Assembly (NCBI GenBank): GCA_043101615.1
Contig: JBICID010000085.1
Location: forward strand, 1 to 30,803
Direction of reading: 5' to 3'
DNA length: 30,803 nucleotides
Source of the DNA: JBLHKT01 sp043101615
GTDB taxonomy: Bacteria; Planctomycetota; Phycisphaerae; Phycisphaerales; UBA1924
The position numbers were made by a program, and so were the translations under genes. Below the pieces are notes generated by a model. That model ran no database searches. It was given only the letters and a program-made list of their open reading frames with translations, and was not told the origin of the DNA. Of this stretch, positions 9,151 through 16,417 are shown one piece after another; position 1 is the first letter of the stretch, and every line of letters starts with the position of its first letter.

Positions 9151-10173
9151 ATGCCCCGTTCGACCCCCCCAACGACTCCGATTCGCGCTGTTCACCGCCT
9201 GCTGATCGCCCTGTTGGGGGCCTTGCTGTGCATTGCGGGGTGCGAGCGGGATGCGCCGCAGCCTGCGGTTCGTACGCCGAGCAACCCCGCCCCGGAGCAG
9301 CGCCGACTCGTCGTCCTCTCCCCCGCGCTGGCGGTCATGCTCCAGCAGCTCGGGCACGAGGACGACGTCGTGGCGCGCCACACGTGGGACATCGCCCTCT
9401 CGGACTCGATCCCCACCATCGGCGACCAGTTCGAGCTGGACTACGAGGCGCTGCTGCGCCTGGACCCAACGCACGTGTACACCCAGTACGAGTCGGCGGG
9501 CGTGCCCGACCGGTTGCGTGAATTGAGCGCGGACCGCGGCTGGCACCTGGAGGACTACCGGCTGAACTCCGTGGACGACATCGCGGCTGCTTTGGACGAC
9601 CTGTACCTCGACCTGGGGGGCACAATCCAGACCGACACACCGCTGGAGGTGGAGGGCGTGGACCTCGGGAGCGTGCCGGACTTCGACCACCCGCTGCCGT
9701 CCGACCGGCTGGCGACCGCGCTGAGCGACCGGGGCCCGTCGGTGCGTGGGGCGGGTCGGGTGCTGCTGCTGGCCAGCGCCGACTCCCCGGCGGCGCTGGG
9801 GCCGGGCTCGTTCCACCACGACATCCTGGTGCGGATCGGCGGGACGCCGGCGATTGAAGATGGGGGGCCGTGGATGACGCTGGACGCGGAGGACGTGCTG
9901 CGCATCGCGCCCGACGGGATCGTGCTGTTTGCGCCGCGCGAGGCGAGCGAATCAGACCGCTGGCCCCCCCCCACGCTGGCCCAGGGCGAGCTTGATGATC
10001 AAGCGTGGGGCGCGATCGTGGATCGCCTCGGGGCGCTGGGCGATCTGCCGATCCCCGCGATCGAGCAGCGCCGCGTGCTGGTCATCGACGATCCGCTGTG
10101 TCTGCTGCCGTCGCCGGCGCTGGCGGACGTGGCGGACCGGATGGCGGACGTGCTCGAGTTGTGGTCGGAATGA
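9151..10173 (+). CDS. Periplasmic-binding lipoprotein (BtuF/FepB-like, TroA fold)
   Basis: The 340-residue protein begins with a hydrophobic signal ending in the lipobox IAGC (Cys31). It continues with VLSPALAVMLQQLGHEDDVVARHTWD and DYEALLRLDPTHVYTQYES, typical of helical-backbone metal/vitamin B12/siderophore-binding proteins. A long helix near residues 145-155 would link the two lobes. Such lipoproteins deliver cobalamin or iron chelates to an ABC importer, but no BtuC or BtuD partner is encoded in this window. Its TGA overlaps the ATG of the next gene, so the two zinc-ribbon membrane proteins downstream are probably cotranslated with it. The ligand is unknown. Confidence 0.8.
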   Translation: MPRSTPPTTPIRAVHRLLIALLGALLCIAGCERDAPQPAVRTPSNPAPEQRRLVVLSPALAVMLQQLGHEDDVVARHTWDIALSDSIPTIGDQFELDYEALLRLDPTHVYTQYESAGVPDRLRELSADRGWHLEDYRLNSVDDIAAALDDLYLDLGGTIQTDTPLEVEGVDLGSVPDFDHPLPSDRLATALSDRGPSVRGAGRVLLLASADSPAALGPGSFHHDILVRIGGTPAIEDGGPWMTLDAEDVLRIAPDGIVLFAPREASESDRWPPPTLAQGELDDQAWGAIVDRLGALGDLPIPAIEQRRVLVIDDPLCLLPSPALADVADRMADVLELWSE

Positions 10174-10691
10174 GTCAGCCGCGCCCCTGGCATGAGATCT
10201 TCGCATCGCTCTGGACGGGCGTGTGCGACGACCGTGGAGCCCCGAGTCGCGTGCGTCCGTTCTGGCGATCGCGGACCACCGTCCAACTCAACAGGCAGGC
10301 GGAAGCACAGTGGCTACGACTGCGACGTGCCCATCCGATCCGGTATGGGCGAGTCACCACGGCCCGCTTGCTGGTGCTGGCGGCCTGGACGGTTGCGTTG
10401 CTGGCGGGCATCGGGGCTGTGATGAACGTCGGCGCGAGGTCGAATGCGCCGGGGGCGCTCTCGCTGATTGTGATCGTGGCCTTTGTGGTGTTGATGATGA
10501 GGTTCCTGCAGGTCTGGGAAGATCGTCTCCGGTTCCATATCACGAAGGCGTACTTCCTGCGGGATCACGTCTGCCCCTGCTGCGGCGATTCGCTCAGGGA
10601 TTGCGCCACCGAGGATGACGGGTGCCGCGTGTGTCTGGAGTGTGGGCGTGCGTGGGAGTGGCCGTCCCGGGATCACGAGGCATTTCAATGA
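10170..10691 (+). CDS. Two-pass membrane protein with C-terminal zinc ribbon (first of pair)
   Basis: This 173-residue protein starts at ATG 10170, overlapping the preceding stop as ATGA. It has a basic N-terminal region, two membrane segments (about 66-87 and 96-115), then a zinc ribbon with C135-x2-C138 and C155-x2-C158 followed by GRAWEW. The layout puts the ribbon and N terminus on the same side, probably the cytoplasm. I know no named family for it. The next gene encodes a protein of the same layout. The longer frame from 10005 lies inside the binding-protein gene and is not the start. Confidence 0.75.
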   Translation: MSQPRPWHEIFASLWTGVCDDRGAPSRVRPFWRSRTTVQLNRQAEAQWLRLRRAHPIRYGRVTTARLLVLAAWTVALLAGIGAVMNVGARSNAPGALSLIVIVAFVVLMMRFLQVWEDRLRFHITKAYFLRDHVCPCCGDSLRDCATEDDGCRVCLECGRAWEWPSRDHEAFQ

Positions 10692-11122
10692 GGCGTCCGC
10701 TCGATGACAATGGGAAAGCGTGCGGACTGCACAACCCTGATCGAGCTACTCGCCGCCGGGAGGGACGGAACCGCACGTTGCAGCGGAACGGGCTCGGTGG
10801 GCCGGGGTTCTTGAGCGTGATCGAGATTGCGTCTGGCGGGCTCGCGATCGTGGCGATTGCAGTGCTCGCACAAGAACTCATGGGAATCCCACCCACCGTG
10901 GCGGGCATCGCCGCCGGCCTGCTGCTCGCTCCGGTGATCATCCTGGTATTGAGCCGCGACGCGGTCCGTCGATTCCGGAAGCGCCGGGCGCTCGCGCTGC
11001 GTGAGCGGCTGTGCCCGGCGTGTTGGTACTCGCTGGTGAAGGTCGAGCCAGCGGTCAATGGGATGACGATCTGCCCGGAGTGCGGGGCGGGGTGGAAGAT
11101 TCCGGGGGACGAGGCTGGATGA
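10688..11122 (+). CDS. Two-pass membrane protein with C-terminal zinc ribbon (second of pair)
   Basis: This 144-residue protein again starts by an ATGA overlap with its upstream neighbour. The N terminus (residues 1-38) is Arg/Asn-rich. Two membrane segments (about 43-62 and 70-88) are followed by an Arg/Lys-rich stretch and a zinc ribbon with C109-x2-C112 and C129-x2-C132 ending in GAGWKIP. Its organisation mirrors the gene just upstream, so the two look like diverged tandem duplicates or partners. The function is unknown. Paired hairpins of a REP-like element follow 17 nt after the stop codon. Confidence 0.75.
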   Translation: MRRPLDDNGKACGLHNPDRATRRREGRNRTLQRNGLGGPGFLSVIEIASGGLAIVAIAVLAQELMGIPPTVAGIAAGLLLAPVIILVLSRDAVRRFRKRRALALRERLCPACWYSLVKVEPAVNGMTICPECGAGWKIPGDEAG

Positions 11123-11139
11123 GGCCGCGGCTTGAGGAC

Positions 11140-11229
11140 GAGCCCCTCTCGTGAGAGAGGGGACCCGGGAGCGTGGGCCATGTCCTGAGAGCGTCGGGGC
11201 CCGGGTCCCCCGACTCACGTCGGGGGCTC
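11140..11229. repeat. REP-like element: two inverted hairpin units with conserved flanks
   Basis: The left unit (11140-11169) reads GAG, stem CCCCTCTC, loop GTGA, stem GAGAGGGG, then ACCCGGG. The right unit (11200-11229), read on the opposite strand, is GAG, stem CCCCCGAC, loop GTGA, stem GTCGGGGG, ACCCGGG. Both 8-bp stems are perfect. The bases that differ do so on both sides of the stem, while loop and flanks are identical. This is the organisation of a bacterial interspersed mosaic element: two REP palindromes in opposite orientation around a 30-nt centre. It lies between the zinc-ribbon operon and argS and may also protect or end the upstream mRNA. Confidence 0.75.
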
Positions 11230-11285
11230 GTTGAGGGTGGGGCGCAACTCGGTCGGGGCGGCCCGGCACCGCGGGAGATGAGCCC

Positions 11286-11291
11286 TAGACT
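11286..11291 (+). promoter_or_regulatory. Putative -10 element TAGACT, leaderless start of argS
   Basis: TAGACT ends 7 nt before the argS ATG at 11299. The seven bases between are CT-rich and contain no Shine-Dalgarno sequence, which fits a leaderless mRNA. Confidence 0.45.
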
Positions 11292-11298
11292 CCCTCCC

Positions 11299-13161
11299 AT
11301 GCCCGAGACCTCACCGACTCCGACCGCTTCCATCGACCCCGTCGAGATCCTCGAGGGGCGTTTCGCCGCGGCATTGCAGGCCGCGTTCCCGGATGTGGAG
11401 GCGGACCCGCTGATCCAGGCGGGTCGGAACCCGGAGTTGGGTGATTTCCAGTCCAACGCCGCGATGCCCTTGGCGAAGAAGGCGGGTGTGAAGCCCCGGG
11501 ACGCGGCCGCGCGGATCATCGAGCACCTGGACGTGTCCGACCTGGCCGAGCCCCTGACCGAGGAGTCGATCGCGGGGCCGGGGTTCATCAACATCCGGCT
11601 GCTGCCGGGCACGCTGGCGGGCCTGATCGCGCGCCTGGACGACGAGCACCTGGGCGTGACGCCGCCCGAGCACCCGGACACCGTGGTGGTGGACCTGTGC
11701 GGGGTGAACCTGGCCAAGCAGATGCACGTGGGGCACCTGCGGTCCACCGTGATCGGGGACGCGGTCGCCCGCCTGTTCGAGCGCCTGGGGCACACCGTGG
11801 TGCGCCAGAGCCACGTGGGGGACTGGGGCCTGCCGATCGCGATGGTGGTGCAGCGGATCATCGAGCTGGAGGACGCGGGCGAGCTGAACCCCGGCGGGAT
11901 CTCGCTGGACCAGCTCAACGGGCTGTACCGGGCGGCCCAGGCGGAGTGCACGCCGGAGAAGCGGGCGCTGGCGACCATCGAGAAGCACGGGGCGAACCCG
12001 AAGGCGATGGCCGAGTGCGCGCTGCGGGTGGAGACCGCGACCCAGGCGCTGGACCGGGCCAAGGCGCGGCTGGTGGCGCTGCAGTCCGGCGACGATCGCT
12101 CGGTGGCGACGTGGCGGAAGGTGTACGACATCACGATGGCCTCGTGCCTGGCGACGTGCCGGCGCTTGAACGCGAACATCACCGACGAGCACTCCGCGGG
12201 CGAGAGCACGTACCGCAGCGAGCTGGCGGACGTGGTGGCGGACCTGGAATCACGCGGGATCGCGGAGGAGAGCGACGGGGCGCTGGTGGTGCGGGTGGAC
12301 GGCATCGCCGAGCCCTGCCTGATCCGCAAGCGGGACGGGGGCTTCCTGTACGCGACGACGGACCTGGCCGCGATCCGGCGCCGGTGCCAGACCATCGGGG
12401 CGGCCAGGGTGGTCTACTGCGTGGATGCGCGCCAGAGCCTGCACTTCAAGCAGGTGTTCGGGGCGGCGAAGCGCGCGGGGTACACCGTGAACCCGGAGGG
12501 CGTGGACGCCGCGCTGGAGCATGCGGCCTTCGGCAACGTGATGGGCGAGGACAACCGGCCCCTGAAGACGCGCTCGGGCGAGAACGTGAAGCTGGCGGAC
12601 CTGCTGGACGAGGCCGTGCAGCGGGCTGGGGTGACGGTGTCGGAGAAGAACCCGGACCTGGACCAGTCCGAGCGGGACGCGATCGCGGAGGCGGTGGCCA
12701 TCACCGCGATCAAGTACGCGGACCTGTCCACCGATCGGATCAAGGACTACGTGTTCAGCTTCGACCGGATGCTGGCGTTCGAGGGGGACACCGGGCCGTA
12801 CCTGATGTATGCGCTGGTGCGGATCCGCTCGATCTTCCGCAAGGCGGCGGAGCAGGGGATCGGGTTCGACGCGGGGGCGGAACAGAGGCTGGAGGCCCCG
12901 GAGGAGAAGGCGCTGGCGCTCAGGCTGCTGCGGTACCCGCGGACGGTGCGGAGCGCGGGCGAGACGCTCGAGCCGCACCGGCTGTGCAACGAGCTGTACG
13001 ACCTGGCGTCGGCGTTCTCGACGTTCTTCGACCGGTGCCCGGTGCTGCGGGCCGAGGACGGGCCGACTCGGGCCTCGCGCCAGCGCCGGGCGGCGCGGAC
13101 GGCGCGGGGGCGCGAAGACGGGCTGGAGACGCTGGGCCTGCCGACCGGCGAGCGGATGTAA
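11299..13161 (+). CDS. argS: Arginyl-tRNA synthetase
   Basis: The 620-residue enzyme charges tRNA-Arg with arginine using ATP in the cytoplasm. The order of domains fits the family. An N-terminal additional domain contains the GNPELGDFQSN-like segment at about 43-53. The class I catalytic domain has the HIGH variant HVGHLRST (143-150), SHVGDWG, and the KMSK-position motif KTRSG (423-427). The C-terminal all-helical anticodon-binding domain ends with LGLPTGERM, the usual ArgS terminus. I chose ATG 11299 because it begins the conserved N-terminal domain and is preceded by a TAGACT box; the frame extends upstream to 11173 through the repeat element, which is unlikely to be coding. The gene ends in TAA followed by eight C. 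Confidence 0.97.
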   Translation: MPETSPTPTASIDPVEILEGRFAAALQAAFPDVEADPLIQAGRNPELGDFQSNAAMPLAKKAGVKPRDAAARIIEHLDVSDLAEPLTEESIAGPGFINIRLLPGTLAGLIARLDDEHLGVTPPEHPDTVVVDLCGVNLAKQMHVGHLRSTVIGDAVARLFERLGHTVVRQSHVGDWGLPIAMVVQRIIELEDAGELNPGGISLDQLNGLYRAAQAECTPEKRALATIEKHGANPKAMAECALRVETATQALDRAKARLVALQSGDDRSVATWRKVYDITMASCLATCRRLNANITDEHSAGESTYRSELADVVADLESRGIAEESDGALVVRVDGIAEPCLIRKRDGGFLYATTDLAAIRRRCQTIGAARVVYCVDARQSLHFKQVFGAAKRAGYTVNPEGVDAALEHAAFGNVMGEDNRPLKTRSGENVKLADLLDEAVQRAGVTVSEKNPDLDQSERDAIAEAVAITAIKYADLSTDRIKDYVFSFDRMLAFEGDTGPYLMYALVRIRSIFRKAAEQGIGFDAGAEQRLEAPEEKALALRLLRYPRTVRSAGETLEPHRLCNELYDLASAFSTFFDRCPVLRAEDGPTRASRQRRAARTARGREDGLETLGLPTGERM

Positions 13162-13308
13162 CCCCCCCCCACTTCTGCCCAACTCGAGCCACGCTGTCTC
13201 ACTCATTGGCGTAGCGCACACGCGTCCTCGTCGTGAGCCTAGGGAGGACCGGGGATGCATGCCCGGTGATGGTTGGGCTGCTTTTCGAGCAACCGTGTCG
13301 AGCCGTCC

Positions 13309-13388
13309 GGTGCCGTGCTTCGACCCGAAGGGCGAAGCACGCGGGCCGCGCTCGTCCGCCTTCGCGCTGCGCGTCGAAGTCGGGCACC
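13309..13388 (+). repeat. 80-nt dispersed palindromic repeat, copy A
   Basis: The unit runs from GGTGCCGTGCTTCG to GCGGGCACC-like ends and contains two hairpins. The first (13315-13340) pairs GTGCTTCG with CGAAGCAC, with an inner CCC-GAA-GGG. The second (13356-13383) pairs CCGCCTTCG with CGAAGTCGG, with an inner CGC/GCG. A second copy on the opposite strand at 25310-25389 is identical over most of its length, and a half copy lies at 22874-22910. All are intergenic. Confidence 0.85.
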
Positions 13389-13479
13389 TTTCAAGTCTCC
13401 GTGAGGTGCTTCACGTGATCCGGCTGCCCCGTCCCGACGATGGCCGCGCCTTCCTAGGGGCACATGCGCGATGCTGTGC

Positions 13480-13515
13480 AAAAAAAGAACCGGCCGGTCC
13501 CGTGGGACCGGCCGG
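13480..13515 (-). terminator. Intrinsic terminator of the porin gene
   Basis: A perfect stem CCGGCCGGTCCC/GGGACCGGCCGG (13490-13515) with a two-base loop is followed on the minus strand by TTCTTTTTTTG. It lies 28 nt downstream of the porin stop codon. Confidence 0.93.
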
Positions 13516-13542
13516 CGTGAGAGTCAGATCAGGCGTCTGAGA

Positions 13543-14877
13543 TCAGAAGCCGAGCTGGAGCTGGCCACGGAAGGCGTACTCGGTGTCCGAGCCGCCGAGG
13601 ATGCCCATGTCGCCCCAGGGGTTGGTGCCGGCGACGAAGGCGACGGCGTCCTCGAAGGAGTAGATGAAGTCCACGGTGATCTTGGCGGCGTGGCTCTCGG
13701 GGGTCAGGTAGTAGTTGCCGCCGATGGTGAAGAACTGGGCGCTGTCCTCGCTGGTCGCGGTGACCAGGTCGCCGTCGATGTCGATGAAGTCGTAGCGACC
13801 GAAGATCTCGACGTCGTCGGAGACGAAGACGCCGCCGTCGACGACGACGCCGGTGCTGGCGGCGTCGATGCCGGTGTCGGAGTCGTCCCAGGAGTTGCCG
13901 ATGACGGCTGCGCCGACGTTCCAGCCGTTGCCCTCGTAGCGACCGTCGACGGTCCAGAGGATGTAATCGAGGTCGGGGGTGGCGCCGGTGGCGAAGGTGC
14001 GGCCGGTGGAGCCGCCGGACTGCCAGTTGATGCCGCCGCCGAGACGGAAGGCGTTGTTGGAGCCCTTCCAGGAGGTGGCGTCGTCGAACTGGGCCCAGTC
14101 ACCCTCGATCTTGTAATCGAAGCGGGCGGCGATGGCGAAGTCGGCGTCGGAGCCGCCGATGGGGGAGGCCGCGGTGCCGGGGCCGGTGCCGGTGCCGCCG
14201 CCGGGCTGGAAGCCGATGCCGTCGTGCAGGGCGACGGTGAGCATGAACTCGTCGGCCATGTAGTCGAGCGCGACACCCTGGGTGTAGCCGCCGGCGAAGA
14301 ACTCGTTGACGGCGGAGCGCTCGACGGAGAGCATGGTCATGTCGGAGGCGTTGTCCTCCCAGACGACGAAGTTCTTGAACTGGCCGACGGAGAGGCTGGT
14401 GCCCGCGCCGTCACCCTCGAAGTTGTAGGTGATGTAGGCGTGGCGGAGGTTGCCGGCGATGTTGGCGGTGTTGCCGTTGATGCCGGTGTCGGCCTGGCCG
14501 AACTCGAGGCCGATGGCGTAGCCCCAGTTCGGGCTGACGACGTTGCCCGAGAAGTCGAGCTGCACGCGGTGGGCGTCGAAGCCGTTGACGGTGTCCTCGG
14601 TGGCGGTGACGCCTGCGTCGTCGCTGTCGCGGGTGTTGAAGATGTAGCGCATCTGCAGCAGGCCGCCGATCTCGAGGCGGTTGTTGCCGGCGCCGTCACC
14701 GATGAAGAAGCTGCCGTCGTGACCCGAGCCACCGGCCTGCAGCAGGCTGGTGTGGGCCGCGGCGTCGGCACGCAGCTCCGCGGCGTACGCACGATCGAGG
14801 TCGGGCGAGGCGATCGCCACGCTGGACAGGCCGAGGGCCGAACCGGACATCACGAGCATCATGTTCTTGCGACTCAT
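13543..14877 (-). CDS. Outer-membrane porin, phosphate-selective porin (OprO/OprP) type
   Basis: The 444-residue protein has a signal peptide (residues 1 to about 24, MSRKNMMLVMSGSALG then a cut after VAIA). It then shows many alternating amphipathic strands rich in Gly, Asp, Asn and aromatic residues, and it ends in RGQLQLGF, the C-terminal aromatic signal of outer-membrane barrels. Segments such as LEIGGLLQMRYIF, HRVQLDFSGNVVSPNWGYAIGLEFGQ and LRHAYITYNF resemble the OprO/P porin family, which forms anion channels. I chose ATG 14877, with AAGGGG 9 nt upstream, over an upstream in-frame ATG at 14937 because it gives a proper signal peptide. The gene is divergent from the PhoB-like regulator, has a strong terminator, and probably a long leader from the promoter at 15263-15292. 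Phosphate specificity is inferred from family and context only. Confidence 0.85.
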   Translation of the reverse strand: MSRKNMMLVMSGSALGLSSVAIASPDLDRAYAAELRADAAAHTSLLQAGGSGHDGSFFIGDGAGNNRLEIGGLLQMRYIFNTRDSDDAGVTATEDTVNGFDAHRVQLDFSGNVVSPNWGYAIGLEFGQADTGINGNTANIAGNLRHAYITYNFEGDGAGTSLSVGQFKNFVVWEDNASDMTMLSVERSAVNEFFAGGYTQGVALDYMADEFMLTVALHDGIGFQPGGGTGTGPGTAASPIGGSDADFAIAARFDYKIEGDWAQFDDATSWKGSNNAFRLGGGINWQSGGSTGRTFATGATPDLDYILWTVDGRYEGNGWNVGAAVIGNSWDDSDTGIDAASTGVVVDGGVFVSDDVEIFGRYDFIDIDGDLVTATSEDSAQFFTIGGNYYLTPESHAAKITVDFIYSFEDAVAFVAGTNPWGDMGILGGSDTEYAFRGQLQLGF

Positions 14878-15573
14878 CTTGAGATACCCCTTGTTCCCTG
14901 AGGAAATTGATCCCAGGTGGAAACGTTTCGGGTGCACACGAATCGGCCCGAACGGGCCACGGCACCCTTAGCACTCCGCCCCGGATCTCCCAGGGCTCAA
15001 CTGAGCCGGCCAACGCGGTCGGCCCCTGAACTCTTCGCACACTTGCCTGGGACTCATCCCAAACCCAACTCCACCGACGCCCGTGTGCCATGCGCCGGTC
15101 ATATCCAATCGGCCCGACCCTCTTTCGAAGGCCACAACCCCGTCCGCAAACCGTCGATTTTTCCCGAGTGCCTCCGAGCCTGACGCCCTCCGGGCGACCG
15201 ACTCTTCGGTCTCGAGGCCATCCGCGTTTCGGGTTCTCGGACGATTCGAACCCGGGGTCTGGAGTATAGACAGCCCGCTTAGCGAGTGCCAACTCCACAG
15301 GCCCACATCGGCCCCCCGATCGGTTTCTTTCCACTTTTCTCGATCCCAGCCGCCCCCCGGCCGCTCTTTTTTTTGAACGCCACCACACGGCAGGCAACCC
15401 GACCGGAACCCGATCCGGCCGCGGGAGCCGGGGACGCTCCCGGGTGACATCGACCGGCCCGATCCGGCCGGAGAACTTCACAGTCTTTTCACGCCGGCGC
15501 GAGGCCTCCCGGCGGGATTCGCGATTACGCTTTCATCCGCGCTTCCTTCCAGACCCACGGGCGAGACCGCACG
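14878..15573. other. 696-nt divergent control region between porin and response regulator
   Basis: I see no protein gene here. Its minus-strand half would be a leader of about 380 nt for the porin mRNA and contains perfect small hairpins at 14945-14958 (GGCCCG/CGGGCC), 15185-15195 (GCCC/GGGC) and 15196-15211 (GACCGA/TCGGTC). A sigma-70-like minus-strand promoter lies at 15263-15292. Further right is a weak plus-strand hairpin followed by eight T (15349-15374), a direct repeat TTCAC with an 11-nt period (15477-15492), and TACGCT at 15526-15531, a possible -10 of the response regulator gene. No known riboswitch motif was recognised. Confidence 0.6.
15263..15292 (-). promoter_or_regulatory. Sigma-70-like promoter facing the porin gene
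   Basis: On the minus strand TTGGCA (15292-15287) and TATACT (15268-15263) are separated by 18 nt. Both hexamers are one or two bases from the sigma-70 consensus, far better than any other promoter in the window, and A-rich DNA lies upstream. Transcription would start near 15256, about 380 nt before the porin ATG. Confidence 0.7.
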
Positions 15574-16281
15574 ATGACCACCGCCAGAACAGTCCTCGTC
15601 GTCGACGACGAGCCCGACCTGACGGATCTGCTCGCGTACAACCTGAAACGCGAGGGCTATACCACCGTCGAGGCGCACAACGGGCGGGACGCGATGCGTC
15701 TGACGCTGTCCCACAAGCCCGACCTGATCATCCTGGACGTGATGATGCCCGCGCCAGACGGCATCGAGGTGGCCCGGCAGATCCGGGCGAACCCCGAGGT
15801 GAGCGAGACGCCCATCATCATGCTCACGGCCAAGTCGAGCGAGAACGACCAGCTCGCCGGGCTGACCGTGGGGGCCGACGACTACATCACCAAGCCCTGC
15901 TCGCCCAGGCTGCTGGTGGCGCGGGTCGGGGCGCTGTTCCGCCGGCTCGAGAGCGCGGGGCCCGCGACGGGCAACACCATCAGCGCGGGCCCGATCGAGA
16001 TCGACCCGGACTCGCACGAGGCCCGGGTGTCCGGGGAGCTCATCCCGCTGACGGTGACCGAGTTCCGCATCCTGGCGGCGCTGGTGGCGCAACAGTCCAA
16101 GGTGCTCTCACGCTCGTCGCTGATCACACGCGCGATGGGGCCCGGGGTCACCGTGACCGAGCGCACGATCGACGTGCACGTTACCTCGATCCGCAAGAAG
16201 CTGGGCGAGCACAGCGGGATGCTCAAGACCGTTCGCGGGGTCGGCTACCGCCTGGTCGAGGCCGAGAACTCCCCCGCCTGA
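15574..16281 (+). CDS. OmpR/PhoB-family response regulator
   Basis: The 235-residue protein has a receiver domain with the acidic pocket D11-D12, phospho-acceptor D55 in LIILDVMMP, switch T85 and K107. This is followed by a winged-helix DNA-binding domain (about 135-230) with LTVTEFRILAAL, RTIDVHVTSIRKKLG and TVRGVGYRLVE. This is the classical PhoB/PhoP layout. A sensor kinase follows 136 nt downstream, and the divergent neighbour is an OprO/P-type porin, so control of phosphate-starvation genes is a reasonable inference. The common KPF after the receiver is KPC here. Only a weak purine-rich ribosome-binding site precedes the ATG. Confidence 0.93.
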   Translation: MTTARTVLVVDDEPDLTDLLAYNLKREGYTTVEAHNGRDAMRLTLSHKPDLIILDVMMPAPDGIEVARQIRANPEVSETPIIMLTAKSSENDQLAGLTVGADDYITKPCSPRLLVARVGALFRRLESAGPATGNTISAGPIEIDPDSHEARVSGELIPLTVTEFRILAALVAQQSKVLSRSSLITRAMGPGVTVTERTIDVHVTSIRKKLGEHSGMLKTVRGVGYRLVEAENSPA

Positions 16282-16393
16282 CCCCCACCCCCCCGTCCCC
16301 CTATCCCCGTGTCCTTTCTTCTGGCTGGCACGCGTCCGTCTGTGTCCGGGGCGCGCGGGAGTGCCGGGGGGCGGATCGGCGGCGTGGGGGAGG

Positions 16394-16399
16394 TAAACT
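16394..16399 (+). promoter_or_regulatory. Putative -10 element TAAACT before the sensor kinase
   Basis: TAAACT lies 18 nt before the ATG at 16418 and would give a leader of only about 12 nt. No good -35 element or Shine-Dalgarno is visible. It suggests the kinase can be transcribed separately from the regulator gene. Confidence 0.35.
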
Positions 16400-16417
16400 C
16401 TCGCGCGGACCCCGATC

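Larger units (their letters stand above)
13162..13542. other. Intergenic region with palindromic repeat and porin terminator
   Basis: This 381-nt gap between the convergent argS and porin genes holds no supported gene. From left to right it contains a C-rich tract after the argS stop, small GC-rich palindromes near 13250-13290, the 80-nt repeat at 13309-13388, and the porin terminator at 13480-13515. Confidence 0.75.

Noticed and set aside
15235..15262. A T-loop-like GGGTTCGAATCG on the minus strand, suggesting a tRNA
   Set aside because: The flanking bases do not form a T stem, and no acceptor or anticodon arms can be drawn.
15277..15292. A CIRCE-like heat-shock operator (TTGGCACTC followed by GCTAA on the minus strand)
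   Set aside because: The CIRCE inverted repeat needs a 9-nt spacer and a full GAGTGCTAA half, which is missing. The sequence is better read as the -35 region of the porin promoter.
15349..15374. A plus-strand intrinsic terminator (GCCG/CGGC with eight T)
   Set aside because: The stem has only four or five pairs, and no plus-strand gene or promoter precedes it. The A-run on the other strand may instead be upstream promoter DNA.
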